A DNA stretch of 64,000 nucleotides from JBJMLO01 sp045805265 (GCA_045805265.1 JBJMLO010000030.1:124001-188000), one strand, 5' to 3'. Shown: positions 37,782 through 47,298, counted from the first letter of the stretch. The notes: generated by a model not told the origin, from the letters alone. A program made the numbers and translations.

Positions 37782-38213
37782 TCAGCCCATCCACGCCTCG
37801 ATGCGCTGCTGGACCTCGTGCAGGCGGTCGACCAGGCCTTCCAGCATCGCGATCGACACGGTCGGGTTCTCCAGCAGGAACCTCCGGAAGTCCACCGCGG
37901 AGATCATCATGGCCGTCACCGGCTCGACTGCCTTCACCGTGGCCGAACGTTTCCGCCGGCGGATCAGCGCCATCTCCCCGAAGAAGGCCCCCGGACCGAG
38001 GTCGTGGTACCTGCCTCCGACGTCGACCTGGGCCTTGCCCTCCAGGACGATGTACATGCCGTCCCCGACGTCGCCCTCCTCCACGATGCTCTGGCCCGGG
38101 TCGAAATGCATGTGCCGTCCCATGCCCAGCACGTTCTCCAGGTCCTCCACGCGGAGCCCCGCGAAGAACGGCGTCTGCTCGAGCGCCCCGATCTCCAGCC
38201 CGTGCTCGTCCAT
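37782..38213 (-). CDS. Stand-alone cyclic nucleotide-binding domain protein
   Basis: 143 residues, one cNMP-binding beta-barrel covering nearly the full length: TPFFAGLRVEDLENVLGMGR, the hairpin FDPGQSIVEEGDVGDGMYIV, and the phosphate-binding cassette GAFFGEMALIRRRKRSATVK with the expected Glu and Arg. The C-terminal helix (SIAMLEGLVDRLHEVQQRIE) may be a coiled coil. No DNA-binding helix-turn-helix follows, so it is not a Crp-type regulator; it could act through partner proteins. ATG with GGGAG upstream. Confidence 0.85.
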   Translation of the reverse strand: MDEHGLEIGALEQTPFFAGLRVEDLENVLGMGRHMHFDPGQSIVEEGDVGDGMYIVLEGKAQVDVGGRYHDLGPGAFFGEMALIRRRKRSATVKAVEPVTAMMISAVDFRRFLLENPTVSIAMLEGLVDRLHEVQQRIEAWMG

Positions 38214-38253
38214 GTCGCAGTCACTCCCGGGTCATCTGGTCAGACCAGTGACC

Positions 38254-39018
38254 CTACAGCCGGCCGGCCTCGATGATCCGCTGCAGAAAGGCCCGCGTTC
38301 GCTCGTGCTCGGGCTCGGCGAAGATCCGCTCCGGCGGCCCCTGCTCGAGGATCCGGCCGTCGTCGAGGAACACCACCCGGTCGGCGATGTCCCGGGCGAA
38401 CCCCATCTCGTGGGTGGCGATGAGCATGGTCATGCCGCCGCGGGCCAGCTCGCGGATCGCATTCAGGACCTCGGCCACCAGCTCCGGGTCGAGCGCGCTG
38501 GTCACCTCGTCCAGCAGCATCAGCCGGGGCTGCATGGCGAGGGCCCGGATGATGGCGACCCGCTGCTGCTGGCCCCCGGACAGGCGGTCGGGGTAGTCGT
38601 GCTGCTTGTCCACCAGGCCGAACCGGCCCAGCAGCTCGCGGGCCTGGGCCTCGGCCTCCCCGCGCGATGCGTTCAGCGCCTCGGTGGGTCCCAGCGTGAT
38701 GTTCCGGAGCACCGTCATATGGGGGAACAGGTTGAACGCCTGGAACACGATGCCGATGTGCCGGCGCACCCCGTTCACGTCGACTCCCCGGCCGGTGACG
38801 TCACGACCCTCGATGACGACCCGGCCGGCGTCGACCGGCTCCAGGAGGTTCACGCATCGCAGCAGCGTCGACTTCCCCGACCCCGAGGACCCGATCAGGC
38901 ACACCACCGCGTGCTCGTCCACGGCAAGGTCGATGCCCCGCAGCACCTCGAGCTTCCCGAACGACTTGTGGACGCCCTCCAGCCGGAGTGCCGCACGGGC
39001 TCCGCTCCCGCCGGTCAC
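38254..39018 (-). CDS. Polar amino-acid ABC transporter ATP-binding protein (GlnQ/HisP type)
   Basis: 254 residues. Walker A GSSGSGKSTLLRCVNLLEPV, Q-loop GIVFQAFNLFPHMTVLRN, signature LSGGQQQRVAIIRALAM, Walker B LMLLDEVTSALD, H-loop THEMGFARDIADRV: all diagnostic of the polar amino-acid family. GTG start overlaps the permease stop (GTGA). Powers uptake with the next two genes; the binding protein is upstream. Confidence 0.94.
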   Translation of the reverse strand: MTGGSGARAALRLEGVHKSFGKLEVLRGIDLAVDEHAVVCLIGSSGSGKSTLLRCVNLLEPVDAGRVVIEGRDVTGRGVDVNGVRRHIGIVFQAFNLFPHMTVLRNITLGPTEALNASRGEAEAQARELLGRFGLVDKQHDYPDRLSGGQQQRVAIIRALAMQPRLMLLDEVTSALDPELVAEVLNAIRELARGGMTMLIATHEMGFARDIADRVVFLDDGRILEQGPPERIFAEPEHERTRAFLQRIIEAGRL

Positions 39019-39920
39019 AGGAGCGTGCCCCCCTGGCGCCGCGCGCGCTGCCGCGAGATCAGCACGTCCACGAGCCGGGTGAGCGGGATCGTCACGATCA
39101 GGAACAGGATCGCCGCGCACAGCAGCGGGGTGAAGTTGAAGTCGCCCTGCTGGTCGATGGAGGCCTGCTTGAACGCCTCCGGCACCGCGACCACGAACCC
39201 GACGAGCGCCGTGTCCTTCTGCAGCCCGATGAAGTCGTTGAGCAGCGGCGGGATCACCCGGCGGACCGCCTGGGGGATCACCACGAACCGGAGGCTCTTC
39301 CACCGCGACAGCCCCAGCGCCCTGGCCGCGGCGACCTGGCTGGGATGCACCGACTCGATGCCGGCCCGGTACACCTCCGCCACGTACGCCGAGTAGCACA
39401 GGACCAGCCCGAACAGTGCCCAGAACACGGCGGAGTGGGGCACCCCGGGCAAGTCGAGCGATGGGACCCCGAACGCGAACAGGTAGATGACCAGCAGCGT
39501 CGGGACGCCCCGGAACAGATCCGTGTACACGATGGCCATCAGCCGCAGCGGGAAGAACACCGGGCCGGGCAGGTTCCGCATGATCGCGAGCAGCAGCGCC
39601 AGCGCCAGGATGAAGACCTCGGCGATCATGAAGTACTCGATGTTCCGGACGAACTTCCTGGCGATCTCCGGGAAGGTGTCCCGGAACTCCCGTCCGTTGA
39701 AGAAGGCCTGCTTCACCGCCGGCCAGTTCTGGGAGTGCACGACGACCCATACCAGCGCGCCGATCACGACGACCGTGCTGACGACGGCGATCGCGACGCC
39801 CTTCGCGCCCTCCTGGCGGAGCGAGGATCCGCCCAGCAACCGGGAGCGCCGGCTCCCCGCGGGGGGGCCGGCGCCCGGGTCCGGAAGCGGCGTCAGGTCG
39901 TAGGCGTTCGGCGAGCTCAC
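39015..39920 (-). CDS. Polar amino-acid ABC transporter permease (GlnP type)
   Basis: 301 residues. A Gly/Pro/Ser N-terminal stretch, one extra membrane helix (GVAIAVVSTVVVIGALVWVV), a ~50-residue external segment, then the family domain: MAIVYTDLFRGVPTLLVIYL, AYVAEVYRAGIESVHPSQVA, AARALGLSRWKSLRFVVIPQ, AVRRVIPPLLNDFIGLQKDT. GTG start, 13 bp after the binding-protein gene. The N-terminal helix plus loop is longer than in classical GlnP. Confidence 0.93.
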   Translation of the reverse strand: MSSPNAYDLTPLPDPGAGPPAGSRRSRLLGGSSLRQEGAKGVAIAVVSTVVVIGALVWVVVHSQNWPAVKQAFFNGREFRDTFPEIARKFVRNIEYFMIAEVFILALALLLAIMRNLPGPVFFPLRLMAIVYTDLFRGVPTLLVIYLFAFGVPSLDLPGVPHSAVFWALFGLVLCYSAYVAEVYRAGIESVHPSQVAAARALGLSRWKSLRFVVIPQAVRRVIPPLLNDFIGLQKDTALVGFVVAVPEAFKQASIDQQGDFNFTPLLCAAILFLIVTIPLTRLVDVLISRQRARRQGGTLL

Positions 39921-39933
39921 CCTGGGAGCACGC

Positions 39934-40884
39934 CTAGGTCTTGAAGACCGGGACCGTGCCGACGTTGGTCTTCTGCGACAGCCATTCCTTCTGGAGCGCC
40001 ACCAGCGTCCCGTCCGACTTCATGGCCGCGAGAGCCTGGTCCACGCACGTCACCAGGGAATTCCCCTTCTGGAACGCCATCGCCACGTGGTCGGTGGTCC
40101 CGCCCGAGGGGTTGGGGAACTGGCCGACCACCACGCTGTTCTTGACCTCCTGGACGTAGGGGTCGGCGATGTACAACGCGGTCGGGAGGTCGACGACCAT
40201 CGCGTCGATCTGGTGCGCGTTCAGGGCCGCCACCGTGTCCGAGAGCGTGTGGTACGCGCCGGGCTCCTTGTTCGGCTTGATGACGTCGGTGATGTACGTG
40301 TATGCGGTCGTGCCGATGGGCGCGGCCAGGGTGAAGTCCTTGAGGTCGGCGAGGCTCGTGGCGGACGCGACGGGCGTGCCCTTGATCGCCACGAGGGCCT
40401 GGTTCACGTCGTAGTAGCTGTCGCTGAAGTCGACGGCCTCGGCCCGCTGCTTCGAGTAGGAGATCTGCTCGATGGCGAAGTCGTAGTCCTTCGACCCCGG
40501 CGCGTACGTCTGGTCGAACGGCGCGACGACCCACTCCACCTGGTCCTTCGAGAACCCGAGCCGCTTGGCGACCTCGTAGGCCACCGCGCTCTCGAGGCCC
40601 TTGCCGTTGTTGGGGTCGTCGACCTTCCACGAGGAGCCCTTGGTCGTGCCGCCCGAGAACCACGGCGGGTAGGCCGGGTTGTCCGTCCCCACCGTGAGCT
40701 GCCCGGGCTTCACCAGGGTGAGCTGGTCGGTGGCACAGGCGTTCGCGGTCGGGCTCGCGGCGGATCCCGTCGCCGCCGGGCCGGAGGTGGCCACCGCGGA
40801 CGGGCCCGAGCCGCTTCCGCTCGTGCCCCCGCACGCCGCGGCGAGCAGGCCGAAGGCGGCCACCGTCATCAGGATCCTGCGCAT
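39934..40884 (-). CDS. Amino-acid-binding lipoprotein of a polar ABC importer
   Basis: 316 residues. Signal MRRILMTVAAFGLLAAACGG with lipobox, a Ser/Gly/Ala linker, then the family 3 solute-binding fold: VGTDNPAYPPWFSGG, VAYEVAKRLGF, YDFAIEQISYSKQRAEAVDF, SDSYYDVNQALVAIKGTPVA, LNAHQIDAMVVDLPTALYI. ATG at 40884 with GGGAG upstream; the frame extends ten codons further. Substrate is a polar amino acid or close relative and cannot be narrowed by eye. First gene of the cassette SBP-permease-ATPase. Confidence 0.93.
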   Translation of the reverse strand: MRRILMTVAAFGLLAAACGGTSGSGSGPSAVATSGPAATGSAASPTANACATDQLTLVKPGQLTVGTDNPAYPPWFSGGTTKGSSWKVDDPNNGKGLESAVAYEVAKRLGFSKDQVEWVVAPFDQTYAPGSKDYDFAIEQISYSKQRAEAVDFSDSYYDVNQALVAIKGTPVASATSLADLKDFTLAAPIGTTAYTYITDVIKPNKEPGAYHTLSDTVAALNAHQIDAMVVDLPTALYIADPYVQEVKNSVVVGQFPNPSGGTTDHVAMAFQKGNSLVTCVDQALAAMKSDGTLVALQKEWLSQKTNVGTVPVFKT

Positions 40885-40915
40885 CGAGATCTCCCTCCGC
40901 CCCGGGTGCACCACT

Positions 40916-40946
40916 CGCCCTCGGCCGCCGGCCGGGGACGAGGGCG
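40916..40946. terminator. Stem-loop between ABC-2 exporter and amino-acid importer operons
   Basis: CGCCCTCG (40916-40923) pairs with CGAGGGCG (40939-40946); the GGCCGCCGGCC inside can extend the fold. Downstream of the ABC-2 permease stop on the minus strand. No T-run. Confidence 0.4.
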
Positions 40947-40990
40947 CGAGCGTATCACGGGGCGCCGGGGCTCCCGGGCCGGCGGGCCGG

Positions 40991-41766
40991 TTACCGCCGG
41001 GGCTCCCACCGGAAGGTCCGCGCGGCCAGGATCGCCCCGGCCACCCCCCAGGCCCCCAGGATCAGGAGGTCCCACCCGCGGAAGCCGTTCGTGTTCGGGT
41101 CGAGGTTGGGGCCGAAGTACGCGGCCAGCATGGGCTGCGCGAAGTGGTACACGGGGAACAGCTTGGCCACCTGCACGTACCACGCGCTGTTGCTCGACAG
41201 CGGGATGAACACGCCGGACAGGAACTGCAGCGGCAGGATCGACGCGTTGACGACCGCCGGGGCCGCATCGGCGTTGGGGATGAGCGCGGTGAGGGCGAGG
41301 CCGAGGGCGGCGAACGACGCCGACCCCACGACGACCGTCACGAGGAAGGCCGGGAGCGTCTTCGTCGGGAGGTCGGCCCCGAAGAACGCGATGCCGAACA
41401 CGACGACGATCGCGGTCAGCAGCAACGAGATCAGGACCGCATGGAGGACCCGCGCCGCGATGTAGACCCACGGCTCGATCGGCGTCCCCCGGACCCGCTT
41501 CAGGACGCCGGAGTCCCGCAGGAAGCTCACGCTCATCGCCAGGTTCGTGTAGGTCGCCGTGATGATGGAGAACGTGGCGATCGCGGGGATGTAGTAGTTC
41601 GACGTCTTGATCTCGCCGAAGGGCGTGGTGGTCGTGCCGCCGAAGATCGCGGTGAAGATCACCAGGAACATCAGTGGGAATGCGAACGTGAAGAACGCCG
41701 ACGCCGGGTTCCGCCAGAACGACCGGTTGGTGTACCGGAGCTGGCGGAGGGCGAGGCCGAGTTCGC

Positions 41767-41770
<4 letters not shown>
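40991..41770 (-). CDS. ABC-2 type transporter permease
   Basis: 259 residues, six predicted membrane helices: NPASAFFTFAFPLMFLVIFT, IPAIATFSIITATYTNLAMS, VLHAVLISLLLTAIVVVFGI, VTVVVGSASFAALGLALTAL, ILPLQFLSGVFIPLSSN and a final hydrophobic stretch near LLILGAWGVAGAILAART. The pattern around FLRDSGVLKRVRGTPIEPW is usual for exporters of drugs or lipids. ATG overlaps the ATPase stop by 4 bp. Substrate unknown. Confidence 0.9.
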
Positions 41771-42726
<956 letters not shown>

Positions 42727-42733
42727 CGGCGTC

Positions 42734-42739
42734 AGGGTA
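42734..42739 (-). promoter_or_regulatory. -10 box TACCCT of the ABC-2 exporter, leaderless-type
   Basis: Minus-strand TACCCT, 7 nt to the ATG at 42726; it is adjacent to the DUF2203 stop codon at 42741. Confidence 0.45.
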
Positions 42740-42740
42740 C

Positions 42741-43136
42741 CTACAGCGGTTGGCGGCCGGCGATGCCGGTCTCGGGCGGGTGCCAGAACCCGACGTGGTC
42801 CTCACCCAGACGCCAGCACAGGAACACCTGCCGTCCCTCGCGCTCCGAGGGGAAGTCCACCAAGCCGGACTCGACGTCGCGCAGGACGATCCCCATCGCC
42901 GAGATCCGTTCGACCTCCGTCTTCAGCACCTCGGCGGCGTCGCGGTATTCGCGGTTCTCGCGCCCGCCGCCGTTGCCGGCAACGACCTCCTTCACCCGCT
43001 CGCCGGTCCGCAGGAGCGTCTGGCGCGCCTCCCGCATCCGGTCGAGTGCATCACGGAGGTCGGGCAGCAGCGCCTCGGCCTCCTCAATCGTGAAGCGGCA
43101 GTCGGCGGGGGCCGGTTCCAGGTCCGGCGGCGTCAC
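42741..43136 (-). CDS. DUF2203 family protein
   Basis: 131 residues. Helical first half CRFTIEEAEALLPDLRDALD, a linker, EVLKTEVERISAMGIVLRDV, then the diagnostic C-terminus GLVDFPSEREGRQVFLCWRL and GEDHVGFWHPPETGIAGRQP. The family is found in actinobacteria and some Firmicutes; its function is unknown. GTG start overlapping the stop of the HAD gene (GTGA), so the two are co-translated. Confidence 0.9.
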   Translation of the reverse strand: MTPPDLEPAPADCRFTIEEAEALLPDLRDALDRMREARQTLLRTGERVKEVVAGNGGGRENREYRDAAEVLKTEVERISAMGIVLRDVESGLVDFPSEREGRQVFLCWRLGEDHVGFWHPPETGIAGRQPL

Positions 43137-43831
43137 AGCCCGAGGACCCCGGGAAGCTCGTCGAGCGACGCGATCCGCAGGCCTTGGAAGTCCTCGTTCC
43201 TCCCGCGCCGGTCGAGGAGGACGCCGGTCATCCCGAGCGCCGCCGCGGGCTCGACGTCGTAGGTCACGTTGTCGCCCACGTACGCCGCGTGCTCCGGCGC
43301 GACGCCCATCCGATCGAGGGCCAGCCGGAAGATCTTCGGGTCGGGCTTCTCCATGCCCTCGACGCCGCTGATCACCCGGACCTCGAAGAAGTCGGTGACC
43401 TCGAGGTGCTCCAGCAGCCGCTCCAGCCACTGCTCGAAGTTGGAGATCAACCCGAGCCGCAGCCCGGCGTCGCGGAGCTTCGCCAGCACGGGCAGCGCGT
43501 CGTCGAACAGCCGGTAGTTGGCGACGTCGGTGAACGTGCCGTACAGGGTGCGGGCCAACTCCTCGGTAAACGGCACGCCGAGCGCTCCGAGCAGCACGCG
43601 GTACAGCTCGGACCAGAACGCCAAGGACTCCTCGGCGGAGGTCGACCACAGGCGGCCCTGCTTCGTCGCCTCCTCGAACAGCGGCCCGACCAGCCGGACC
43701 TGGTCGTGGATCAGCCCGGGGGTGACGTGGTCGTGCCCCTCGGTCCGGAGGGTCGTCGCGAGGAGCTCCGGGAACGACGGATGGGCCGACAGCAGCGTCT
43801 CCCCCGCATCGAACAGGACGGCCCGGATCAT
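43133..43831 (-). CDS. HAD-family hydrolase (subfamily IA)
   Basis: 232 residues. Motif I VLFDAGETLLSAHPS (nucleophile Asp), cap domain ~15-110, motif II LGLISNFEQWLERL, motif III Lys region SGVEGMEKPDPKIFRLALDR, motif IV HAAYVGDNVTYDVEPAAALG. A phosphatase for a small phosphorylated metabolite; substrate unknown. The second acidic position of motif I is Gly (DAG), as in many FDAGGTL-type members. ATG start 9 nt behind TATGAT. Paired with DUF2203 downstream. Confidence 0.9.
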   Translation of the reverse strand: MIRAVLFDAGETLLSAHPSFPELLATTLRTEGHDHVTPGLIHDQVRLVGPLFEEATKQGRLWSTSAEESLAFWSELYRVLLGALGVPFTEELARTLYGTFTDVANYRLFDDALPVLAKLRDAGLRLGLISNFEQWLERLLEHLEVTDFFEVRVISGVEGMEKPDPKIFRLALDRMGVAPEHAAYVGDNVTYDVEPAAALGMTGVLLDRRGRNEDFQGLRIASLDELPGVLGL

Positions 43832-43841
43832 CCGCGGGCGA

Positions 43842-44450
43842 TCATACCGAGGAGCCCTGCCTCCTCCGGCGGATCGTCTGCCAGAGGCCGTCTACTCGAC
43901 GTTCGAGATCGGCCTCCGTGCCGTCGTTGGGGACCACGACGTCCGCAACCGGGCTGCGCTCGTCGTCGGTGATCTGGGCCCGGATCCGCGACCGGGCGTC
44001 GTCCTCCGCGACCCCGCGTCGTGCCAGCCGCCCCACCCGGACCTCCTTCGGAGCCGTGACGAGGACGACCACGTCGAACATCGACTCGAGGTGGTTCTCC
44101 ACGAGCAGGGGGACGTCGTACACGACCACACGATCCGTGTCCCGGTACGGCTCGATCGCCTCCTGCAGGAGGCGGGCGACCTCCGGGTGCACGATGGCCT
44201 CGAGCTTGCGACGCGCGTCTTCGTCGGCGAACACGACCGACGCGAGCCGAGCGCGATCGAGGCCCCCTCCGGGACCCACCACGTCCCGGCCGAAGCTCTC
44301 CACGACCTTCCCGAACCCCGGCGAGCCGCTCTGCACCGCCTGCCGGGCGAAGTCGTCCGCATCGAACACGACCGCTCCCCGCCGCTCCAGCATCCTGGCC
44401 ACGGTGGACTTCCCCGACCCGATCCCGCCGGTCACCCCGACCAGGAGCAT
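43842..44450 (-). CDS. coaE: Dephospho-CoA kinase
   Basis: 202 residues. P-loop VTGGIGSGKSTVARMLERRG, DADDFARQAVQSGSPGF, VHPEVARLLQEAI, VVYDVPLLVENHLESMFDVV and the lid region VGRLARRGVAEDDARSRIRA. Phosphorylates dephospho-CoA, the last step of coenzyme A synthesis. Its ATG shares the A of the TGA stop of the 34-residue peptide upstream (TGATG), so it is translated after that peptide. In many actinobacteria coaE lies near rpsA and uvrB, as here. Confidence 0.96.
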   Translation of the reverse strand: MLLVGVTGGIGSGKSTVARMLERRGAVVFDADDFARQAVQSGSPGFGKVVESFGRDVVGPGGGLDRARLASVVFADEDARRKLEAIVHPEVARLLQEAIEPYRDTDRVVVYDVPLLVENHLESMFDVVVLVTAPKEVRVGRLARRGVAEDDARSRIRAQITDDERSPVADVVVPNDGTEADLERRVDGLWQTIRRRRQGSSV

Positions 44451-44554
44451 CAGCGGGAGCTGGTCGCGACGCTCCCCGCCACCGCCAGGGCGGCGATGAG
44501 CGCGAGCACCACGATCACCGCGATGACGAACACCTTGCGTTGGTCCCGTCGCAC
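44450..44554 (-). CDS. 34-residue single-pass membrane peptide coupled to coaE
   Basis: GTG at 44554 encodes VRRDQRKVFVIAVIVVLALI and AALAVAGSVATSSR: a basic start, one hydrophobic helix of ~20 residues and a short polar end. TACCCT ends 6 nt before the GTG, the same leaderless spacing as the neighbours, and the stop TGA overlaps the coaE ATG. No other start for the coaE transcript is evident, so the peptide would be translated first. It may be a coupling leader or a true membrane micro-protein. No family recognised. Confidence 0.55.
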   Translation of the reverse strand: MRRDQRKVFVIAVIVVLALIAALAVAGSVATSSR

Positions 44555-44560
44555 GCCGGA

Positions 44561-44600
44561 AGGGTATCGCGCGGTCGCGGACGCCTGGAATCCGTAGGCT
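44561..44600. promoter_or_regulatory. Divergent leaderless-type promoters
   Basis: Minus TACCCT (44566-44561), 6 nt before the GTG at 44554; plus TAGGCT (44595-44600), 6 nt before the GTG at 44607. The whole divergent gap is only 52 bp. Confidence 0.5.
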
Positions 44601-44606
44601 GGCGCC

Positions 44607-44816
44607 GTGCTGGGCGAGCAAGAGGCGACGGTCGTGGAGATCAACGGCTTCGACCTCCACGGCGTGACGTACCACGACGTCGCGGTGCGCTTCACCGATC
44701 AGTCGGTCCTGTCGGCCCGCCTTGGTCCGGAGGGTGTGCCAGAAGGGCTGCAGCCGGGCGACCGGGTCCTGGCCACCCGGGTGGCCAACATGGTGGTGAG
44801 CCTGAGGCGCCCCTAG
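44607..44816 (+). CDS. Small uncharacterised protein (69 residues)
   Basis: MLGEQEATVVEINGFDLHGV, TYHDVAVRFTDQSVLSARLG, then a Gly-rich turn and DRVLATRVANMVVSLRRP. Alternating hydrophobic residues suggest a small beta-barrel. GTG start directly after a TAGGCT box. Codon use matches the genome. Followed by a large perfect inverted repeat. Not recognised; the leaderless promoter and clean frame support a real gene. Confidence 0.6.
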   Translation: MLGEQEATVVEINGFDLHGVTYHDVAVRFTDQSVLSARLGPEGVPEGLQPGDRVLATRVANMVVSLRRP

Positions 44817-44838
44817 CGGCACCGAACCCAACCGGAAC

Positions 44839-44945
44839 GGGGGCGGGGCCGGGACGATCGCGAGTTCCGCAGCGGAGCGGAGCGCGGCGCCAGCCGCACG
44901 GAGCGGAGTGAGGACTGTCTGAGGAGGCGGCCCGGCCCCGCCCCC
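44839..44945. repeat. Perfect 15-bp inverted repeat enclosing a purine-rich repeat
   Basis: GGGGGCGGGGCCGGG (44839-44853) and CCCGGCCCCGCCCCC (44931-44945) are exact complements. The 77-nt interior carries GCGGAGCGGAG-type repeats and can form further hairpins. It lies between the convergent 69-residue gene and rpsA and may act as a bidirectional terminator, but the long loop is unusual for that. Confidence 0.55.
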
Positions 44946-44968
44946 CGGCACCACGCCGGGGATAGGAC

Positions 44969-46411
44969 TTACTCCCGCCCCTCGCGGCGCTTGAGGTCGC
45001 GGAGGATGGCCTCGAGGGACACCTCTTCCTCCTCCTCCTTCTCGGCCGGCGCCTCGGCGACGCCCTGCTCGACGTGCATGGCGGCCTCTTCGGGGGCGGC
45101 GGGCTCGGGCTCGACCGTGGTCTCCAGGACCTCGGGCGTGGCCTCGTCGGCGCGGGCCTCGGCGTCGGCCAGGATCTCGACGGCCTCCGCGGATGGTTCC
45201 GGGACGATGTCCTCGACCAGGTCCTGCGTGGAGACGGTCTCGGACACGAACTCGGGCTCGAGCTCCACGGCCACCTCGTCGCCGACCTGGCGCATCGACA
45301 GCGAGATGCGCCGGCGGGAGACGTCCACGTCGATGACCTTCACCCGCACCTGGTCGCCGACGTTCACGATCTGCTCGGGCGCCTCGACGTGCATGGTCGA
45401 GAGCTCGGAGATGTGGACCAGGCCCTCGATCCCCTGGGCCACGCGGACGAAGGCGCCGAACGGCACGATCTTCGTGACCTGGCCGGCGATGACCTCGCCG
45501 GCCCGGTACTTCCGCTCGAACTCCTTCCAGGGATCCTCCTGGGTGGCCTTCAGCGACAGCGACACGCGCTCGCGCTCGAGGTCGACGTCGAGCACCTCGA
45601 CCTCCACCTCCTGGCCCACGGCGACGACCTCGGAGGGATGGTCGACGTGTTTCCACGACAGCTCGGACACGTGGATCAGCCCGTCCACGCCGCCGAGGTC
45701 GACGAACGCGCCGAAGTTCACGATCGAGGACACCGAGCCCTTGCGGCGCTCGCCCTTCTGCAGCGACTCCAGGAACTTCTTGCGCCCCTCGGACTGCGAC
45801 TCCTCCAGGAACGCGCGCCGGGACAGCACCACGTTGTTGCGGTTCCGGTCGAGCTCGATGATCTTCGCCTCGAGCTCCTGGCCCACGAACGGGTGGAGGT
45901 CGCGCACGCGCCGCAGGTCCACCAGGGACGCCGGGAGGAACCCGCGCAGTCCGATGTCCAGGATCAGCCCGCCCTTCACGACCTCGATGACCGGCCCCCT
46001 GATGGTGCCGCCGGAACGCATGATCTCCTCGATCCGGCCCCATGCCCGCTCGTACTGGGCGCGCTTCTTCGACAGGATCAGCCGGCCGTCCTTGTCCTCC
46101 TTCTGCAGGACCAGTGCCTCGATGACCTCGCCGAGGTTGGCGACGTCGGCGGGATCGACGTCGTGGCGGATCGACAGCTCCTTGGAGGGAACGACCCCCT
46201 CCGACTTGTAGCCGATGTCGACGAGGACCTCGTCGCGATCGACCTTCACGATGGTTCCGGTGAGGATGTCGCCCTCCTTGAAGTCCTTCAGCGACTCCTC
46301 GATGGCGGCGACGAGCTCCTCCGGCGTGTAGTCACGCTCGGGGGCCGTCACCTGTGTTCCCGTGCTCTCGATGTGGACCAGCTCCTCTCCGGCTGCAAGA
46401 CGGGTCGTCAC
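44969..46411 (-). CDS. rpsA: 30S ribosomal protein S1
   Basis: About 480 residues with four S1 RNA-binding domains: GDILTGTIVKVDRDEVLVDI, GGTIRGPVIEVVKGGLILDI, GERRKGSVSSIVNFGAFVDL, GEVIAGQVTKIVPFGAFVRV. The last two end in GLIHVSELS and GLVHISELS. An acidic C-terminal tail (~380-480, ending EKEEEEEVSLEAILRDLK) is usual for actinobacterial S1. Brings mRNAs to the ribosome. The start is uncertain: GTG 46411 gives VTTRLAAGEEL, GTG 46351 gives VTAPERDYTPEEL, closer to the conserved start; neither has a clear ribosome site. Confidence 0.93.
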   Translation of the reverse strand: MTTRLAAGEELVHIESTGTQVTAPERDYTPEELVAAIEESLKDFKEGDILTGTIVKVDRDEVLVDIGYKSEGVVPSKELSIRHDVDPADVANLGEVIEALVLQKEDKDGRLILSKKRAQYERAWGRIEEIMRSGGTIRGPVIEVVKGGLILDIGLRGFLPASLVDLRRVRDLHPFVGQELEAKIIELDRNRNNVVLSRRAFLEESQSEGRKKFLESLQKGERRKGSVSSIVNFGAFVDLGGVDGLIHVSELSWKHVDHPSEVVAVGQEVEVEVLDVDLERERVSLSLKATQEDPWKEFERKYRAGEVIAGQVTKIVPFGAFVRVAQGIEGLVHISELSTMHVEAPEQIVNVGDQVRVKVIDVDVSRRRISLSMRQVGDEVAVELEPEFVSETVSTQDLVEDIVPEPSAEAVEILADAEARADEATPEVLETTVEPEPAAPEEAAMHVEQGVAEAPAEKEEEEEVSLEAILRDLKRREGRE

Positions 46412-46542
46412 GGCGCATCCCAAACCGGTGGGGCGAGGGAGCGGCACGCGGGGACGAGCCTTGCGGCCAGCGGGAATGGTAGCCGCGCGCGGAATTGCGC
46501 GTCAACGGGAAGCACCAGAGGGAATCCGGTCGACCGTCCCCG

Positions 46543-47298
46543 CTACGCGCGCGGCGCCGCCGGCGGAGGTCCGTCGGAACGCGATGCGAGCGGAGGGCGT
46601 TCGGAGAGCACCACCTTCGGGATGTGGCGGATGAACTCGGCGCAGAGGTCCAGCAGGCCGCGAATTCCGCCCGGCTCAACCCGCTCGGAGCGGCTCACCC
46701 TCGCCCACGACCCGGCGAGCTCCCAGTCCGCGGTGTCGCCTTTTCCGAGGAGCCACATCATCATCCGCGGATCCAGCAGCCCGGTTGCGAACTCCTTGTC
46801 CTCGGCGCCGATCCGGAACGCGCGCTCGAAATCCTCCGATTCCAGGTGGAGCCGTCCCGGGTGCAGGTGTTCGCCGAGTCTCGCATCGGCGGGCGCGTAC
46901 GTGATCGAGATCCGAGGAAGGTTCGCCGAGATGTCGCCGGCCACGAATGAGTGGTGGTACGCCCGACCCTTGTAGACGGTCGTGCTGTCCGCCTCCACCA
47001 TGCTGATCCCCTTCCATCGGCCGGAGACGAAGTTCGACAGCCCGCTCCACGTCGAGTCCGGGGGGAGACCCGCGGGGGCGTGTTCGCTGTACTCCAGGCC
47101 GAGGCGCGCCGCCGCCTGCCGGACCGCCGCGGCCCGCGCCAGCCGCTCCCGCTCAGCCGCCCGCCGCTCCCGACGGCGACTCCGGACCAACCACGCGAAG
47201 AAGATCGCCAGGAAGGCGACGCCGACGATCGCCAGGAGGATGCTGCCGGGCCCCGATCCCCGTTCCGGGGTCGCGAGGCGCGCCCCGAGTGCCACCAC
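46543..47298 (-). CDS. Membrane-anchored protein of unknown function
   Basis: About 251 residues from the GTG at 47298. One membrane helix near the start (SILLAIVGVAFLAIFFAWLV), then a basic, helical stretch (RSRRRERRAAERERLARAA) and a soluble alpha/beta domain with NFVSGRWKGISMVEADSTTV, YHHSFVAGDISANLPRISIT and DFERAFRIGAEDKEFATGLL, reminiscent of DUF3137-type proteins by its FERxF...D...ATGLLDPRMM pattern. GAGGA stands before the start; the frame is open to 47451. Upstream of rpsA by 131 bp. Family assignment is tentative. Confidence 0.6.
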   Translation of the reverse strand: MVALGARLATPERGSGPGSILLAIVGVAFLAIFFAWLVRSRRRERRAAERERLARAAAVRQAAARLGLEYSEHAPAGLPPDSTWSGLSNFVSGRWKGISMVEADSTTVYKGRAYHHSFVAGDISANLPRISITYAPADARLGEHLHPGRLHLESEDFERAFRIGAEDKEFATGLLDPRMMMWLLGKGDTADWELAGSWARVSRSERVEPGGIRGLLDLCAEFIRHIPKVVLSERPPLASRSDGPPPAAPRA

